From Arcobacter aquimarinus (GTDB taxonomy: Bacteria > Campylobacterota > Campylobacteria > Campylobacterales > Arcobacteraceae), in assembly GCF_013177635.1 (NCBI RefSeq), contig NZ_CP030944.1, positions 2,294,001 through 2,358,000 of the forward strand: a stretch of DNA of 64,000 nt. Direction: 5' to 3'. The translations under genes were made by a program, and so were the position numbers. Shown here piece by piece: positions 25,575 through 34,060 of this stretch; position 1 is the stretch's first letter; each line of letters begins with the position of its first letter. Under the pieces are notes generated by a model, which worked only from the letters and a program-made list of their open reading frames with translations, had not been told where the DNA came from and ran no database searches.

Positions 25575-25799
25575 TTACTTTTTATCATCCAAAGCTTTTT
25601 GTAAGATTGCAATCACATCTTCTAAATTTTCATAAGGGATATGTGATTTCCATTGAATATCTTGACCATTTAAAGAAATACCAATACTTACGATATCTGG
25701 CGTATCTTTTCCATACGGTTCAGTTACATTTGAAATAGAGATTTTTCCTTTTTTTGTACCAGCTAATGATAACGTTCCTAATTCTGTAATCGTAGACAT
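25575..25799 (-). CDS. Small conserved-looking protein of unknown function
   Basis: A 74-residue soluble protein, not recognised. AAAAAGGA 5 nt before the ATG supports translation. It reads as a beta-rich N-terminal part (LGTLSLAG, GKISISN), a central SIGISLNGQDIQW strand pair and a final helix (YENLEDVIAILQKALDDKK), i.e. a compact domain. It has no cysteines or signal sequence. It precedes the RimK cluster in the same direction with a 60-bp gap. No function is proposed. Confidence 0.6.
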   Translation of the reverse strand: MSTITELGTLSLAGTKKGKISISNVTEPYGKDTPDIVSIGISLNGQDIQWKSHIPYENLEDVIAILQKALDDKK

Positions 25800-25859
25800 A
25801 TTAATCCTTTTTTTATTTTTAACTTAATTTTACAAAAATAAACTTTTTTTAAAGTAAAA

Positions 25860-27908
25860 CTATTCAATTTTTAAAGAAGGTTCTCCTAAATAAAAACCTT
25901 GGTATTCGTCTATTCCTAACTCATACAAAGTATTATAAACCTCTTTTGAGTGAACAAACTCTGCAATTACTTTTATATTCATTGCTTTTGAAAACTCTAT
26001 TAATGATTTAACCATTTCAAAAGAATTTTTATCTAAATTGATATTCTTAATCAACGAACCATCTATTTTTATGTAATCAGGTCGAATTTTTAATATGTGA
26101 GCAAAATTTGAATAACCTGTACCAAAATCATCAATTGCTATTTTTATACCTTGACTTCTATATTTTCTAATAAAATCTTCTAATAAACTATAATCTGTTA
26201 TGTAATCACTTTCTAATATTTCAAATACTATTCTTTCTTTATTATCAAAATCTATCTTATCTAAATTCTTATCTAAAGAAACAATAAAATCTATATCTAA
26301 AATATCTTTAAAACTTAAGTTAAAAGATATCTGCTTTTGTGTTTTTGATAAATCAGTAAACGCTTTTGAAATAATTTGATTTGATAATTGTAGATACTGT
26401 TTTGTTTTAATAGAAACTTCAAGAAATAAATAAGGACTTAAATAAATATCTTCACCCTGAGCATTTTTATCTTTTATTCTCATTAAAGTTTCATATTTTA
26501 CAATTTCATTATTTCTATTAAAAATAGGTTGATAAAAGGGAATAACATTATTCTCTTCTATCGCAATTTTTATCTTTTCTCTCCAATAAATAGACTTTTT
26601 AATAATCTCTTTAGTATCTATTTCATTGTTATACACAAAAAATTTCATATTAGATTTTTTTGCTTTTTTCAAAGCTATTCCAGCAGTTTTTATTGGATCT
26701 TCTTGAGCTATACTAATACCTAAAGTTACATTTATAAAAATTTCAATATCTAACTCATCAATTTTAATAGGTTTGTTTTTAAATAATTTACATAATTCAC
26801 TTATAAACTCATCATATCTTGAAAATCCCATCATTTTTTTATCAGCTAAACAGTAAACGTTTCCATAAATTCTATAAGCACTAACTCCATATTTTAAGGC
26901 AAAATCATTTAAAATTTTTGCAACTTCTACTAAAACTAAATTTCCCGTTGAAAATCCATAAAGTTCATTTATATCATCAAAAGAATCAATATCAACTAAA
27001 GAAATAGAAACAAAATCACTATCTTTTATATCATCTTCTAAAGCCGTTCTATTTTTTAAATTTGTTAATTCATCAAAATATAATCTATCTTGAATCTCTT
27101 TTGTTTTTACTTGAACTTGCTCTTCAAAATTTTTTCTATTATTTTCTACTTGATCAATCAATGTATTAAATTGACTAGCTAAAAAACCTATTTCATCTTT
27201 TGACTTTATTCCACTTTCTAATTCATTTAATGAAATATTTACCTTTTGTACTTCTTCATACATTTTATTTATAGGTGCAATAATTTTTATTGTGATAAAA
27301 ATTCCAATTACACTTAAAACTAAAAATAAAACCATTGAAATATTTAAAATAAAAGAGTTAATTCCATCAACAAAACTTGAAAAATCATCTTTATATATAT
27401 TTGAAGCAATATACCAATCTAATTTTGAGTTATATTCAATCCATGAAATTTTTGTATAAATAAAATTTGTTGGATCAAAAATCTTATTCCAACTATATTC
27501 TAAATCTTTTTTAACTTGAGAAGCTTTTTTCATCTCTTCAAATAGGGATTTCTCACCACTATTTGGTATTTTAATATCTGGAAAATTTTTTGTTGAAAAT
27601 TCTTTGCTCGGGTCATAAATTATTTTACCTGAACTATCAAATATAAAAATAAATCCATATTTACCAAGAGTTATACCATTAAGTAATAAAGTAATCTCTT
27701 TTAATAATTCTTCTTTATCTTCTTCTATATTAGCTCTTGAATTTATCGTATTAACAACTTTTTCAAATTGCATTTTTGATGTTTTTAGTTCAATATCACT
27801 TAAATAACTATTTACTTTTGGAGATAATAAAAACACTACAAAAAATAAATATGATAAAAGACCTAAAATAAATAGCCAACCAATTTTTACAAAAATTTTT
27901 GTATTCAT
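25860..27908 (-). CDS. Membrane Cache-HAMP-GGDEF(degenerate)-EAL signalling protein
   Basis: 682 residues. Two transmembrane helices (about 8-30 and 187-208) flank a periplasmic Cache-type sensor domain (LGKYGFIFIFDSSGKIIYDP). HAMP follows, then a GGDEF domain in which the active-site signature has decayed to RIYGNVYCL, so no cyclase activity is expected. The C-terminal EAL domain looks intact: YETLMR (Glu kept), NLSF, DDFGTGYSN, YIKIDGSLI, AEFVHSKE and YQGFYLG. It is therefore predicted to hydrolyse cyclic di-GMP. It lies 11 bp downstream of psd and is probably co-transcribed with it. Confidence 0.88.
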   Translation of the reverse strand: MNTKIFVKIGWLFILGLLSYLFFVVFLLSPKVNSYLSDIELKTSKMQFEKVVNTINSRANIEEDKEELLKEITLLLNGITLGKYGFIFIFDSSGKIIYDPSKEFSTKNFPDIKIPNSGEKSLFEEMKKASQVKKDLEYSWNKIFDPTNFIYTKISWIEYNSKLDWYIASNIYKDDFSSFVDGINSFILNISMVLFLVLSVIGIFITIKIIAPINKMYEEVQKVNISLNELESGIKSKDEIGFLASQFNTLIDQVENNRKNFEEQVQVKTKEIQDRLYFDELTNLKNRTALEDDIKDSDFVSISLVDIDSFDDINELYGFSTGNLVLVEVAKILNDFALKYGVSAYRIYGNVYCLADKKMMGFSRYDEFISELCKLFKNKPIKIDELDIEIFINVTLGISIAQEDPIKTAGIALKKAKKSNMKFFVYNNEIDTKEIIKKSIYWREKIKIAIEENNVIPFYQPIFNRNNEIVKYETLMRIKDKNAQGEDIYLSPYLFLEVSIKTKQYLQLSNQIISKAFTDLSKTQKQISFNLSFKDILDIDFIVSLDKNLDKIDFDNKERIVFEILESDYITDYSLLEDFIRKYRSQGIKIAIDDFGTGYSNFAHILKIRPDYIKIDGSLIKNINLDKNSFEMVKSLIEFSKAMNIKVIAEFVHSKEVYNTLYELGIDEYQGFYLGEPSLKIE

Positions 27909-27919
27909 AAATTACTTCT

Positions 27920-28729
27920 TTAAATATTTATATTCCCTATTTTTTGCCCAAATCTAACATTTTGATCTAATAAATTTTCTATTTGAACACTATCTCTTTC
28001 CCAAAGCATAACTACAGTTGAACCCATTTTAAAATATCCTAAACAATCACCTTTTGAAATTTCAATATTATCATAAGTATAAACTTTTATCTCTTTAGTA
28101 TCTTTATTTGTTTCTACTCTATTCTCAAATTCAAAGACCATTTGTCCTACATTTAAAGCTCCAACAAAAACCATATAAAAAAGCTTACCATTATTTTCAC
28201 ACTCTAAAATTACTCTTTCATTTTGAACAAAAAGTTCTAACTCTTTATTTAAATATTTTAAATTAACAGGATAAAGTTTTCCTGGAACATGAATTAATTT
28301 TAAAAGTTTAAAATCACAAGGAGCATGATACCTATGATAATCTTTTGGTGATAAATAAAAATTCATAAAAGAACCATTTTTTATCTTTTCATAATTATTT
28401 GTACAATAATAAGTCAGTAACTCTTCAACACTATATTGCATACCCTTTATTTGTAAAGCAATATCTTCTTTTAGTTCTCCACACTCTGTTATTAAACTAT
28501 CAGTTGGAGAAATTATACTATCAACAGTTTCATCTATTTCTCTTTTTATTATCAATTCTCTTGTAAATAAATCATTTAAAGATTTATAATATCTTGAATG
28601 TTTAAATTCGCTCATATTTAATCCCATGAATTTTACATAACAAGCATTTATAAATTTTTGAATAACTTTTGGAAATTCTTTTTTTGCAAATTTTCCGAAA
28701 TATTGAGAGATTAGATTTGTGATATGCAT
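27920..28729 (-). CDS. psd: Phosphatidylserine decarboxylase proenzyme
   Basis: Makes phosphatidylethanolamine at the membrane. The 269-residue proenzyme has ISPTDSLI, SPKDYHRYHAPCD (conserved His), and the self-cleavage site YFKMGSTVVML, where Gly236-Ser237 would split to give the pyruvoyl alpha chain. Length and motif positions fit Psd of related bacteria. First gene of a two-gene minus-strand unit with the EAL protein. Confidence 0.93.
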   Translation of the reverse strand: MHITNLISQYFGKFAKKEFPKVIQKFINACYVKFMGLNMSEFKHSRYYKSLNDLFTRELIIKREIDETVDSIISPTDSLITECGELKEDIALQIKGMQYSVEELLTYYCTNNYEKIKNGSFMNFYLSPKDYHRYHAPCDFKLLKLIHVPGKLYPVNLKYLNKELELFVQNERVILECENNGKLFYMVFVGALNVGQMVFEFENRVETNKDTKEIKVYTYDNIEISKGDCLGYFKMGSTVVMLWERDSVQIENLLDQNVRFGQKIGNINI

Positions 28730-28839
28730 TATTTTCCTTTAAAAAATCAATTGAATTATCATTTTATCTTTTTTTACTTCTTAAATTGCTTTAATAAAAA
28801 ATTAGTTACCCTTTCATATAAATTTTATAAGGATTTTTT

Positions 28840-29079
28840 ATGTATAAAGTTGTTGTATCAAATCAATGTAGTTGTTTTAAAAATAGCAATATGAATGGAA
28901 CATTACATTTTGAATCACAAGATGAAGCAAAAAATAAAGCTTTGCAAATGGCTGAAAAAATGAATAAAGAATTTTGTGGAAAACACGAATTTGAAGTTCA
29001 AGAAATGTTTACAAGTTATGTAATTTCGTTTTATAATCCAGCTAGAGATAACTGTTGTGGAAATGGTTGTTGCATTTAG
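28840..29079 (+). CDS. Small cysteine-rich protein of unknown function
   Basis: A 79-residue protein not assigned to a family. A CSCF motif near the N-terminus (positions 10-13), one Cys at FCGK and a C-terminal CCGNGCC cluster give seven cysteines, suggesting metal binding or redox chemistry. A helix with QDEAKNKALQMAEKMNKEFC lies between. AAGGA precedes the ATG, and a strong terminator overlaps its stop, so it is a real single-gene unit. No signal peptide is evident, so the cysteines are probably cytoplasmic. Confidence 0.65.
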   Translation: MYKVVVSNQCSCFKNSNMNGTLHFESQDEAKNKALQMAEKMNKEFCGKHEFEVQEMFTSYVISFYNPARDNCCGNGCCI

Positions 29080-29097
29080 CAACAACTATTTTTTAGG
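29066..29097. terminator. Bidirectional terminator between Cys-rich protein and mltA
   Basis: A perfect 8-bp stem GTTGTTGC (29066-29073) with GCAACAAC (29079-29086), 5-nt loop, followed by TATTTTTTA on the plus strand. The left arm is also the end of the Cys-rich gene; the mltA stop lies at the right arm. Confidence 0.8.
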
Positions 29098-30198
29098 CAT
29101 TAAAATATACATTTTACCTTTTTTCTTCATTCTTCCCGCATATTCAAAAGCTTCTTTCCCAAATCCCCAAAAAAAATCAGCTCTTATTTCACCTTTTATA
29201 GCTCCACCAACATCAGCAGCAACCATAAGTTGATTTATGGGTTCTTTAGTTACTGGATTTTTTGTATTTAGAAATACAGGCATTCCAAGAGGAATGAACT
29301 CTTTATCAACTGCTAAATTTCTTTTAGCAGTTAATACACTACCTAAACTTCCTGAAGCTCCTAAAGAAGAAACTCTAAAAAATATAAAACTCTCATTTAT
29401 ATTTAAAACTTCGTCAATTTTATTTGGATTTTTTATAAAAAATTTTTTCATTCCTTGAATTGACAACTCATTTCTTGAAACGTAACCTTTTTCCAGCATA
29501 TAAGTTCCAATTCCTCTAAAAGGCCAACCATTTTGTTGAGCATAACCAACATTTATAATTTTTCCATTTTCTAATTGAATCTTTCCCGAACCTTGAATAT
29601 GTAAAGAAAATAAATCATATTTATCATCAACATAAGCTATTGCTTCAAGATTTGGATTATTTGGGTTTGACTCAATTTGTTTTCTTGTATCATAAGGAAC
29701 TATTTTATTTCCAACAATTTTTCCTCTTGACTTGAAATCTTTTAGATTTTCATCATCTGAGAGAATAAGGTTTTTTGGAATTTTATAAATGGGATATTTA
29801 TATTTTTTTGTTTTAGTTAAACTTCCATATAACAAAGGTTCATAATAACCTGTAATAATACCTTCATCACTTGATTTACTATCAATCAATTTATGTGGCT
29901 GAAAGTTTGTTATAAAAAATCTTCTCCCATCTTTTTCATTTTCTGCTTTTAAACAAACCTCTTTAAAAAGTTCATATCTTTTTGATCTTTTACAATCTTT
30001 TTTAAAAACTTCTAAAGCATAATTTAAATCATCCTCAAAAAAACCCTCAATTTCCATAAATGAAACTTTTTCCATTTTGTTTTTAGGTTCTTCTATTTGT
30101 TTAATCTCTTTTTGTAAAACAACTTCTTTTTTCGTTGAACAAGCTGTAATAAAAAATATTAAAGTTAAAGATAAAATTAAAAATTTAATTAATTGCAT
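29086..30198 (-). CDS. mltA: MltA-type lytic transglycosylase lipoprotein
   Basis: Cleaves the peptidoglycan glycan chain. 370 residues with a lipoprotein signal (MQLIKFLILSLTLIFFITAC, lipobox ITA-Cys). Typical features are GIITGYYEPLLYGS, the 3D domain with ADVGGAIKGEIRADFFWGFG (catalytic Asp region), and VSSLGASGSLGSVL. I use the ATG at 30198, within the last codons of the upstream gene (ATGCAATTAA), because the longer form starting at 30237 would bury the signal peptide after 13 extra residues. This implies coupled translation with the 98-residue gene. Confidence 0.88.
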   Translation of the reverse strand: MQLIKFLILSLTLIFFITACSTKKEVVLQKEIKQIEEPKNKMEKVSFMEIEGFFEDDLNYALEVFKKDCKRSKRYELFKEVCLKAENEKDGRRFFITNFQPHKLIDSKSSDEGIITGYYEPLLYGSLTKTKKYKYPIYKIPKNLILSDDENLKDFKSRGKIVGNKIVPYDTRKQIESNPNNPNLEAIAYVDDKYDLFSLHIQGSGKIQLENGKIINVGYAQQNGWPFRGIGTYMLEKGYVSRNELSIQGMKKFFIKNPNKIDEVLNINESFIFFRVSSLGASGSLGSVLTAKRNLAVDKEFIPLGMPVFLNTKNPVTKEPINQLMVAADVGGAIKGEIRADFFWGFGKEAFEYAGRMKKKGKMYILMPKK

Positions 30199-30485
30199 GA
30201 TGAAGAGTTTATAGGATGTACTTCTTTTAATCCACAATTCTTACAACTAAATTCAACTTCAGTAACTCCTGAACAACCATGATTTTTCAGAACTCTACTA
30301 TTTATAATTTCAGATGTAAAAGTTGTATTAGTATTTTTATCGAAAAAAGTTTTTCTTTTTTCTTTACAAGAAGGACACTCTCCACTTAAAAGAGTATTTA
30401 ATCTACTATTTTTTGTTTTAAAATATAAAAGAACTGAGAAAATAGCTATTAAAAAAGCTATAAGTAGGAAAATTATAGTTTGCAT
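30189..30485 (-). CDS. Membrane-anchored zinc-ribbon-like protein
   Basis: 98 residues. One N-terminal transmembrane helix (about 3-22) is followed by a small cysteine-rich domain with two CxxC pairs (CPSCKEKRK and CKNCGLKE) plus one HGCSG, arranged like a zinc ribbon. No known family name can be given. It starts right after the dnaK stop hairpin and overlaps mltA by 10 bp, so it is in the dnaK-mltA direction run. Confidence 0.7.
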   Translation of the reverse strand: MQTIIFLLIAFLIAIFSVLLYFKTKNSRLNTLLSGECPSCKEKRKTFFDKNTNTTFTSEIINSRVLKNHGCSGVTEVEFSCKNCGLKEVHPINSSSCN

Positions 30486-30508
30486 GAAGCAGAGTTTTAC
30501 TCTACTTC
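30486..30508 (-). other. Hairpin spanning the dnaK stop codon
   Basis: GAAGCAGAGT (30486-30495) and ACTCTACTTC (30499-30508) form a 10-bp stem with one wobble and a 3-nt loop. The dnaK TAA falls in the loop and stem edge and the ATG of the next gene follows directly. No T-tract follows on the minus strand, so it is not a classical terminator; it may shield the 3' end of the dnaK message or affect translation of the downstream gene. Confidence 0.5.
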
Positions 30509-32377
30509 AGCATCGATAACATCATCGTCATCTTTTTTTGCTTTTTGATTTGGTTGAGCACCAGCTTCACCCTCTTTTTTATACATAGCTTCTGCTAATT
30601 TATGAGATTTTTCAGTTAATGTTTTTAATTTAGCTTCAATCTCTTCTTTTGTAGCATTCTCATTTTTTAAAGTCTCTTCTAAATCAGCTGCTGCATCAAT
30701 AATTGCTTTTTTCTCATCTTCAGAAATTGCATTTTCATTTTCTTCTAAAGTTTTTCTAGTTGAATGTAATAATCCATCAGCTTGATTTCTAACTTCAATT
30801 ACCTCTTTTTTCTTAGCATCTGCTTCTTTGTTTGCTTCAGCTTCAGCAACCATTTTTTCAATTTCAGCATCACTTAATCCAGATGAACCAGAGATAGTAA
30901 TTTTATTTTCTTTTCCAGTTCCTTTATCTTTAGCAGATACATTTAAAACACCATTTGCATCAATATCAAATGTTACTTCAATTTGAGGAACACCTCTTGG
31001 AGCTGCTGGAATATCAGATAATTCAAACATACCTAAAGATTTATTATCTTTTGCAAACTCTCTTTCACCTTGACACACGTGAATAGAAACAGCTGGTTGA
31101 TTATCATCAGCTGTAGAGAATACTTGAGATTTTTTAACAGGAATTGTAGTTCCTTTTTCAATAAGTTTTGTCATAACTCCACCTAAAGTCTCAATTCCTA
31201 AAGATAAAGGAGTAACATCAAGTAATAAAACATCTTTAACATCACCTCTTAAAACTCCAGCTTGTACAGCAGCACCAGCAGCTACAACTTCATCAGGATT
31301 TACACCTTTATTTAACTCTTTTCCAAAGAATTCTTTTACAACTTTATTAGCTTTTGGTAATCTTGTTGACCCTCCAACCATAATTACTTCTTGGATTTCA
31401 TCTTTATTTAATCCAGCATCTTTTAATGCAATTTTAATATGGTCTAAAGTTTCATTAATTAAATGCTCAGTCATAGATTCAAATTTTGCTCTAGTTAATG
31501 ATTTAACTAAGTGAACAGGTCCAGCACTTCCCATAGAGATAAATGGTAAGTTGATTTCTGTTGATTCAGCAGAAGATAACTCTTTTTTAGCATTTTCAGC
31601 TGCATCTTTTAATCTTTGTAATGCCATTTTGTCATTTTTAACATCAAAACCATTCTCATCTTTAAACTCTTTTGCTAACCAATCAATAATTGCATTATCA
31701 AAATCATCTCCACCTAAAAATGCATTTCCATCAGTTGAAAGTACTTCAAAAGTTCCATCACCGATTTCTAAAACAGTAACGTCAAAAGTTCCTCCACCTA
31801 AATCGTAAACTAAAACTTTTTCTTCACCTTTTTTATCTAATCCATAAGCTAAAGAAGCAGCTGTTGGCTCATTAATGATTCTTAGTACATTTAAACCTGC
31901 AATTGTTCCAGCTTCTTGAGTAGCTTTTCTTTGCGCATCATTAAAATATGCAGGTACTGTAATAACTGCATCAGTTACAGTTGAACCTAAATACTCTTCT
32001 GCATCTGCTTTTAATTTTCCTAAAATTTTTGCTGAAATTTCTTGAGGAGTATAAACTTTTCCTGCAATTTCAACTGCCGCAGCACCATTTCTATCAACAA
32101 TTTTGTATCCAACTTTTGATTGTGCCTCTTTTGCATTTGGCTCATCCATCATAAGTCCCATAATTCTTTTGATAGAATAAATTGTTTTTTCTGGATTTGT
32201 AATAGCTTGTCTTTTTGCTGGATCACCAACTAAAACTTCACCTTTATCTGTAAATGCTACGATTGAAGGAGTTGTATTTTTCCCTTCTTTATTTGGGATA
32301 ATTTTTGCTTCACCATTTTCATAAACTGCTATACAAGAGTTTGTTGTTCCTAAATCTATTCCAATTACTTTGCTCAT
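30497..32377 (-). CDS. dnaK: Chaperone protein DnaK (Hsp70)
   Basis: ATP-driven chaperone, 626 residues. [18 protein letters not shown] begins the actin-like ATPase domain, with [24 protein letters not shown] and the [14 protein letters not shown] linker entering the substrate-binding domain. The C-terminal tail ends in [13 protein letters not shown], the acidic end usual for bacterial DnaK. Third gene of hrcA-grpE-dnaK, 84 bp after grpE, with a good AAAGGA site. Expected to be heat-induced through the CIRCE/HrcA site upstream of hrcA. Confidence 0.97.
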   Translation of the reverse strand: MSKVIGIDLGTTNSCIAVYENGEAKIIPNKEGKNTTPSIVAFTDKGEVLVGDPAKRQAITNPEKTIYSIKRIMGLMMDEPNAKEAQSKVGYKIVDRNGAAAVEIAGKVYTPQEISAKILGKLKADAEEYLGSTVTDAVITVPAYFNDAQRKATQEAGTIAGLNVLRIINEPTAASLAYGLDKKGEEKVLVYDLGGGTFDVTVLEIGDGTFEVLSTDGNAFLGGDDFDNAIIDWLAKEFKDENGFDVKNDKMALQRLKDAAENAKKELSSAESTEINLPFISMGSAGPVHLVKSLTRAKFESMTEHLINETLDHIKIALKDAGLNKDEIQEVIMVGGSTRLPKANKVVKEFFGKELNKGVNPDEVVAAGAAVQAGVLRGDVKDVLLLDVTPLSLGIETLGGVMTKLIEKGTTIPVKKSQVFSTADDNQPAVSIHVCQGEREFAKDNKSLGMFELSDIPAAPRGVPQIEVTFDIDANGVLNVSAKDKGTGKENKITISGSSGLSDAEIEKMVAEAEANKEADAKKKEVIEVRNQADGLLHSTRKTLEENENAISEDEKKAIIDAAADLEETLKNENATKEEIEAKLKTLTEKSHKLAEAMYKKEGEAGAQPNQKAKKDDDDVIDAEVE

Positions 32378-32461
32378 TTTTAATCCTTTATTAAAGTTTT
32401 TTTTTAATTTTATTTATATTTTTTCAAATCTATCTAGTTTAATGACATTTCGGTCAAAATC

Positions 32462-33022
32462 TTAGTTAGCTATACTAACCATAGAAGGTCTTAATAACCT
32501 ATCTTTTAACATATAACCTTTTTGTAATTCAGAAACAATTTGTCCTGATTCATGGTTATTGCTATCTACTTGCATAACTGCATTATGTACATTTGGATCA
32601 AACTCACCATCTGTATCAATTTTTGAAATATTATGTTTTTCAAAAGTTGTAACAAAATTTTTGATTGTAAGTTCAATTCCCTCTTTTAATTTACTTAATA
32701 ATTCAGCGGCATCTAAATCAGCATTAGCTGAAGCTAAAGCCATTTCAAGAGTATCAATTGGTGTTAATAAATCTTTTGCAAACTTTTCACTTGCATAATC
32801 TATTGCTTGATATTTTTCTCTTTCAAGTCTTTTTTTGATATTCTCAAAATCTGCATGAACTCTTAAATATTTTTCTTCGCTTTGTTTTAGTTCTTCTTCT
32901 AGTCTTGCAACTTTATCTTCTAAACTCTCTTCTTTAAAACAAGTTTCTTCAGTTTGACAACAAGTTGTCTCTTCTTGTATTACTTCTTGCTCTAATTGTT
33001 CATCTTTTTTTTCTTCACTCAT
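32462..33022 (-). CDS. grpE: Nucleotide exchange factor GrpE
   Basis: Releases ADP from DnaK. 186 residues: a long N-terminal coiled coil (about 35-85, LEEELKQSEEKYLRVHADFENIKKRLE, here from LEEEL to KKRLE), then a beta domain with EFDPNVHNAVMQVDSNNHESG and the final RPSMVSIAN. The N-terminal tail is unusual: CCQTEETC carries three cysteines, a segment absent from most GrpE proteins. It lies 9 bp downstream of hrcA in the heat-shock operon. Confidence 0.95.
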   Translation of the reverse strand: MSEEKKDEQLEQEVIQEETTCCQTEETCFKEESLEDKVARLEEELKQSEEKYLRVHADFENIKKRLEREKYQAIDYASEKFAKDLLTPIDTLEMALASANADLDAAELLSKLKEGIELTIKNFVTTFEKHNISKIDTDGEFDPNVHNAVMQVDSNNHESGQIVSELQKGYMLKDRLLRPSMVSIAN

Positions 33023-33031
33023 TTTTTTCTC

Positions 33032-33823
33032 CTAAAAAGTTGTAATTTTCTCATAAAAATATTCATAATCTTTTGGTAACTCACCAATAACCAACATTTT
33101 TACATCTTCATTATTTATTTTGCAGTAGTTACAAATCCCAATATAATTTGACGGAAGTAACTTTTCAAAATATAATCCTTCTTTTAATTCATCTAATATT
33201 TGACCTTTTAAAAAACTATTTATAGTATATTCATCAAAGTCATAATTCAAAGCTAAATTTAAAAACTCTTTATAATTAAAAATCTGAAAATCAGAATTTT
33301 GTAAAGTCTGATTTATAGATTCATAAACTTCATAAGCTCCAACGTCTCTTGATATTTTAGTTATATCTTTTAAAGATACATCTATCATATCATTTAAAAA
33401 TCTATATAATGCATCAGAATATCTAACACTAATTGCAAATGAAGAAAATTCTAATATCATATATCTATTTTCAACATTTAAAATATTTTTTAAAATATCA
33501 GCCTTCTCTTTTTTTATAAAAACAGAGATTCCCATTTTTGAAGAAAAATATTCCAATGCTCGTAAATTTATACCCTTTAACTTAAAATCAAGTTTTGATT
33601 GCCAATACTGTTTTAAAGCTTCTGAAGTTGGTGTTCTTCCACTACTTATATGCTCTTGAGCAAGATATCCTTCTTCACCTAATTTTTTAAAATACCCTCT
33701 AATAGTAGCAGGTGAGTAAGTAATATCATACATAGATTTAAGTTGTGTAGAACCTATTGGTTCTAAATGTTCAATGTATGCTTTAATAATAGATTGTAAT
33801 AAAAACTCTTTTTTATCCATCAT
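33032..33823 (-). CDS. hrcA: Heat-inducible transcription repressor HrcA
   Basis: Represses its own operon at CIRCE elements. The 263-residue protein has an N-terminal winged helix (LLQSIIKAYIEHLEPIGSTQL to SPATIRGYFKKLGEEGYLAQEH; recognition part SPATIR) and the HISSGRTPTSEALKQYW segment typical of HrcA. It is shorter than the roughly 340 residues of Bacillus HrcA, as in other Campylobacterota. Two ATGs start the frame (33823 and 33820); either is possible. A CIRCE site and a consensus promoter lie directly upstream. Confidence 0.93.
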   Translation of the reverse strand: MMDKKEFLLQSIIKAYIEHLEPIGSTQLKSMYDITYSPATIRGYFKKLGEEGYLAQEHISSGRTPTSEALKQYWQSKLDFKLKGINLRALEYFSSKMGISVFIKKEKADILKNILNVENRYMILEFSSFAISVRYSDALYRFLNDMIDVSLKDITKISRDVGAYEVYESINQTLQNSDFQIFNYKEFLNLALNYDFDEYTINSFLKGQILDELKEGLYFEKLLPSNYIGICNYCKINNEDVKMLVIGELPKDYEYFYEKITTF

Positions 33824-33846
33824 AATTTACTACCATTTGTATATTT

Positions 33847-33873
33847 TTAGCACTCTTTTACTTAAACTGCTAA
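33847..33873 (-). promoter_or_regulatory. CIRCE element (HrcA operator)
   Basis: The plus strand reads TTAGCACTC, a 9-bp spacer, then AACTGCTAA. The left half is a perfect match to CIRCE (TTAGCACTC-N9-GAGTGCTAA) and the right half differs at two positions. It sits just after the -10 element of the hrcA promoter, 23 bp or so from the hrcA ATG, so HrcA binding would block transcription. Confidence 0.9.
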
Positions 33874-33876
33874 AGA

Positions 33877-33906
33877 ATTATAACTTATTGAGTCTTTATT
33901 TGTCAA
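33877..33906 (-). promoter_or_regulatory. Sigma70 promoter of hrcA-grpE-dnaK
   Basis: On the minus strand -35 TTGACA (33901-33906) and -10 TATAAT (33877-33882) are perfect with an 18-bp spacer. The CIRCE palindrome begins 3 bp after the -10, i.e. over the start site. Confidence 0.85.
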
Positions 33907-34020
33907 GTATTTTTATATAAATTATAAATAAAGTTAAAAAAATTTTGTTTATAATTGTAATTTTTATGCAATTTTTATATAATTTTTATACAATTAGATA
34001 TACAAATAATTATAAATTAT

Positions 34021-34029
34021 TGGTATAAT
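34021..34029 (+). promoter_or_regulatory. Probable extended -10 promoter of the TAXI solute-binding gene
   Basis: TGGTATAAT combines an extended -10 (TGn, 34021-34023) with a perfect TATAAT (34024-34029). It lies 32 bp before the start codon at 34061. No convincing -35 hexamer lies at 17 bp, as expected for extended -10 promoters. Confidence 0.5.
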
Positions 34030-34060
34030 GTTTTATAATCATCAAAACTAAGGAGAATGT

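Noticed and set aside
31551-31808. 85-codon frame opposite dnaK
   Set aside because: Shadow of dnaK codon usage; no ribosome-binding site or homology by eye.
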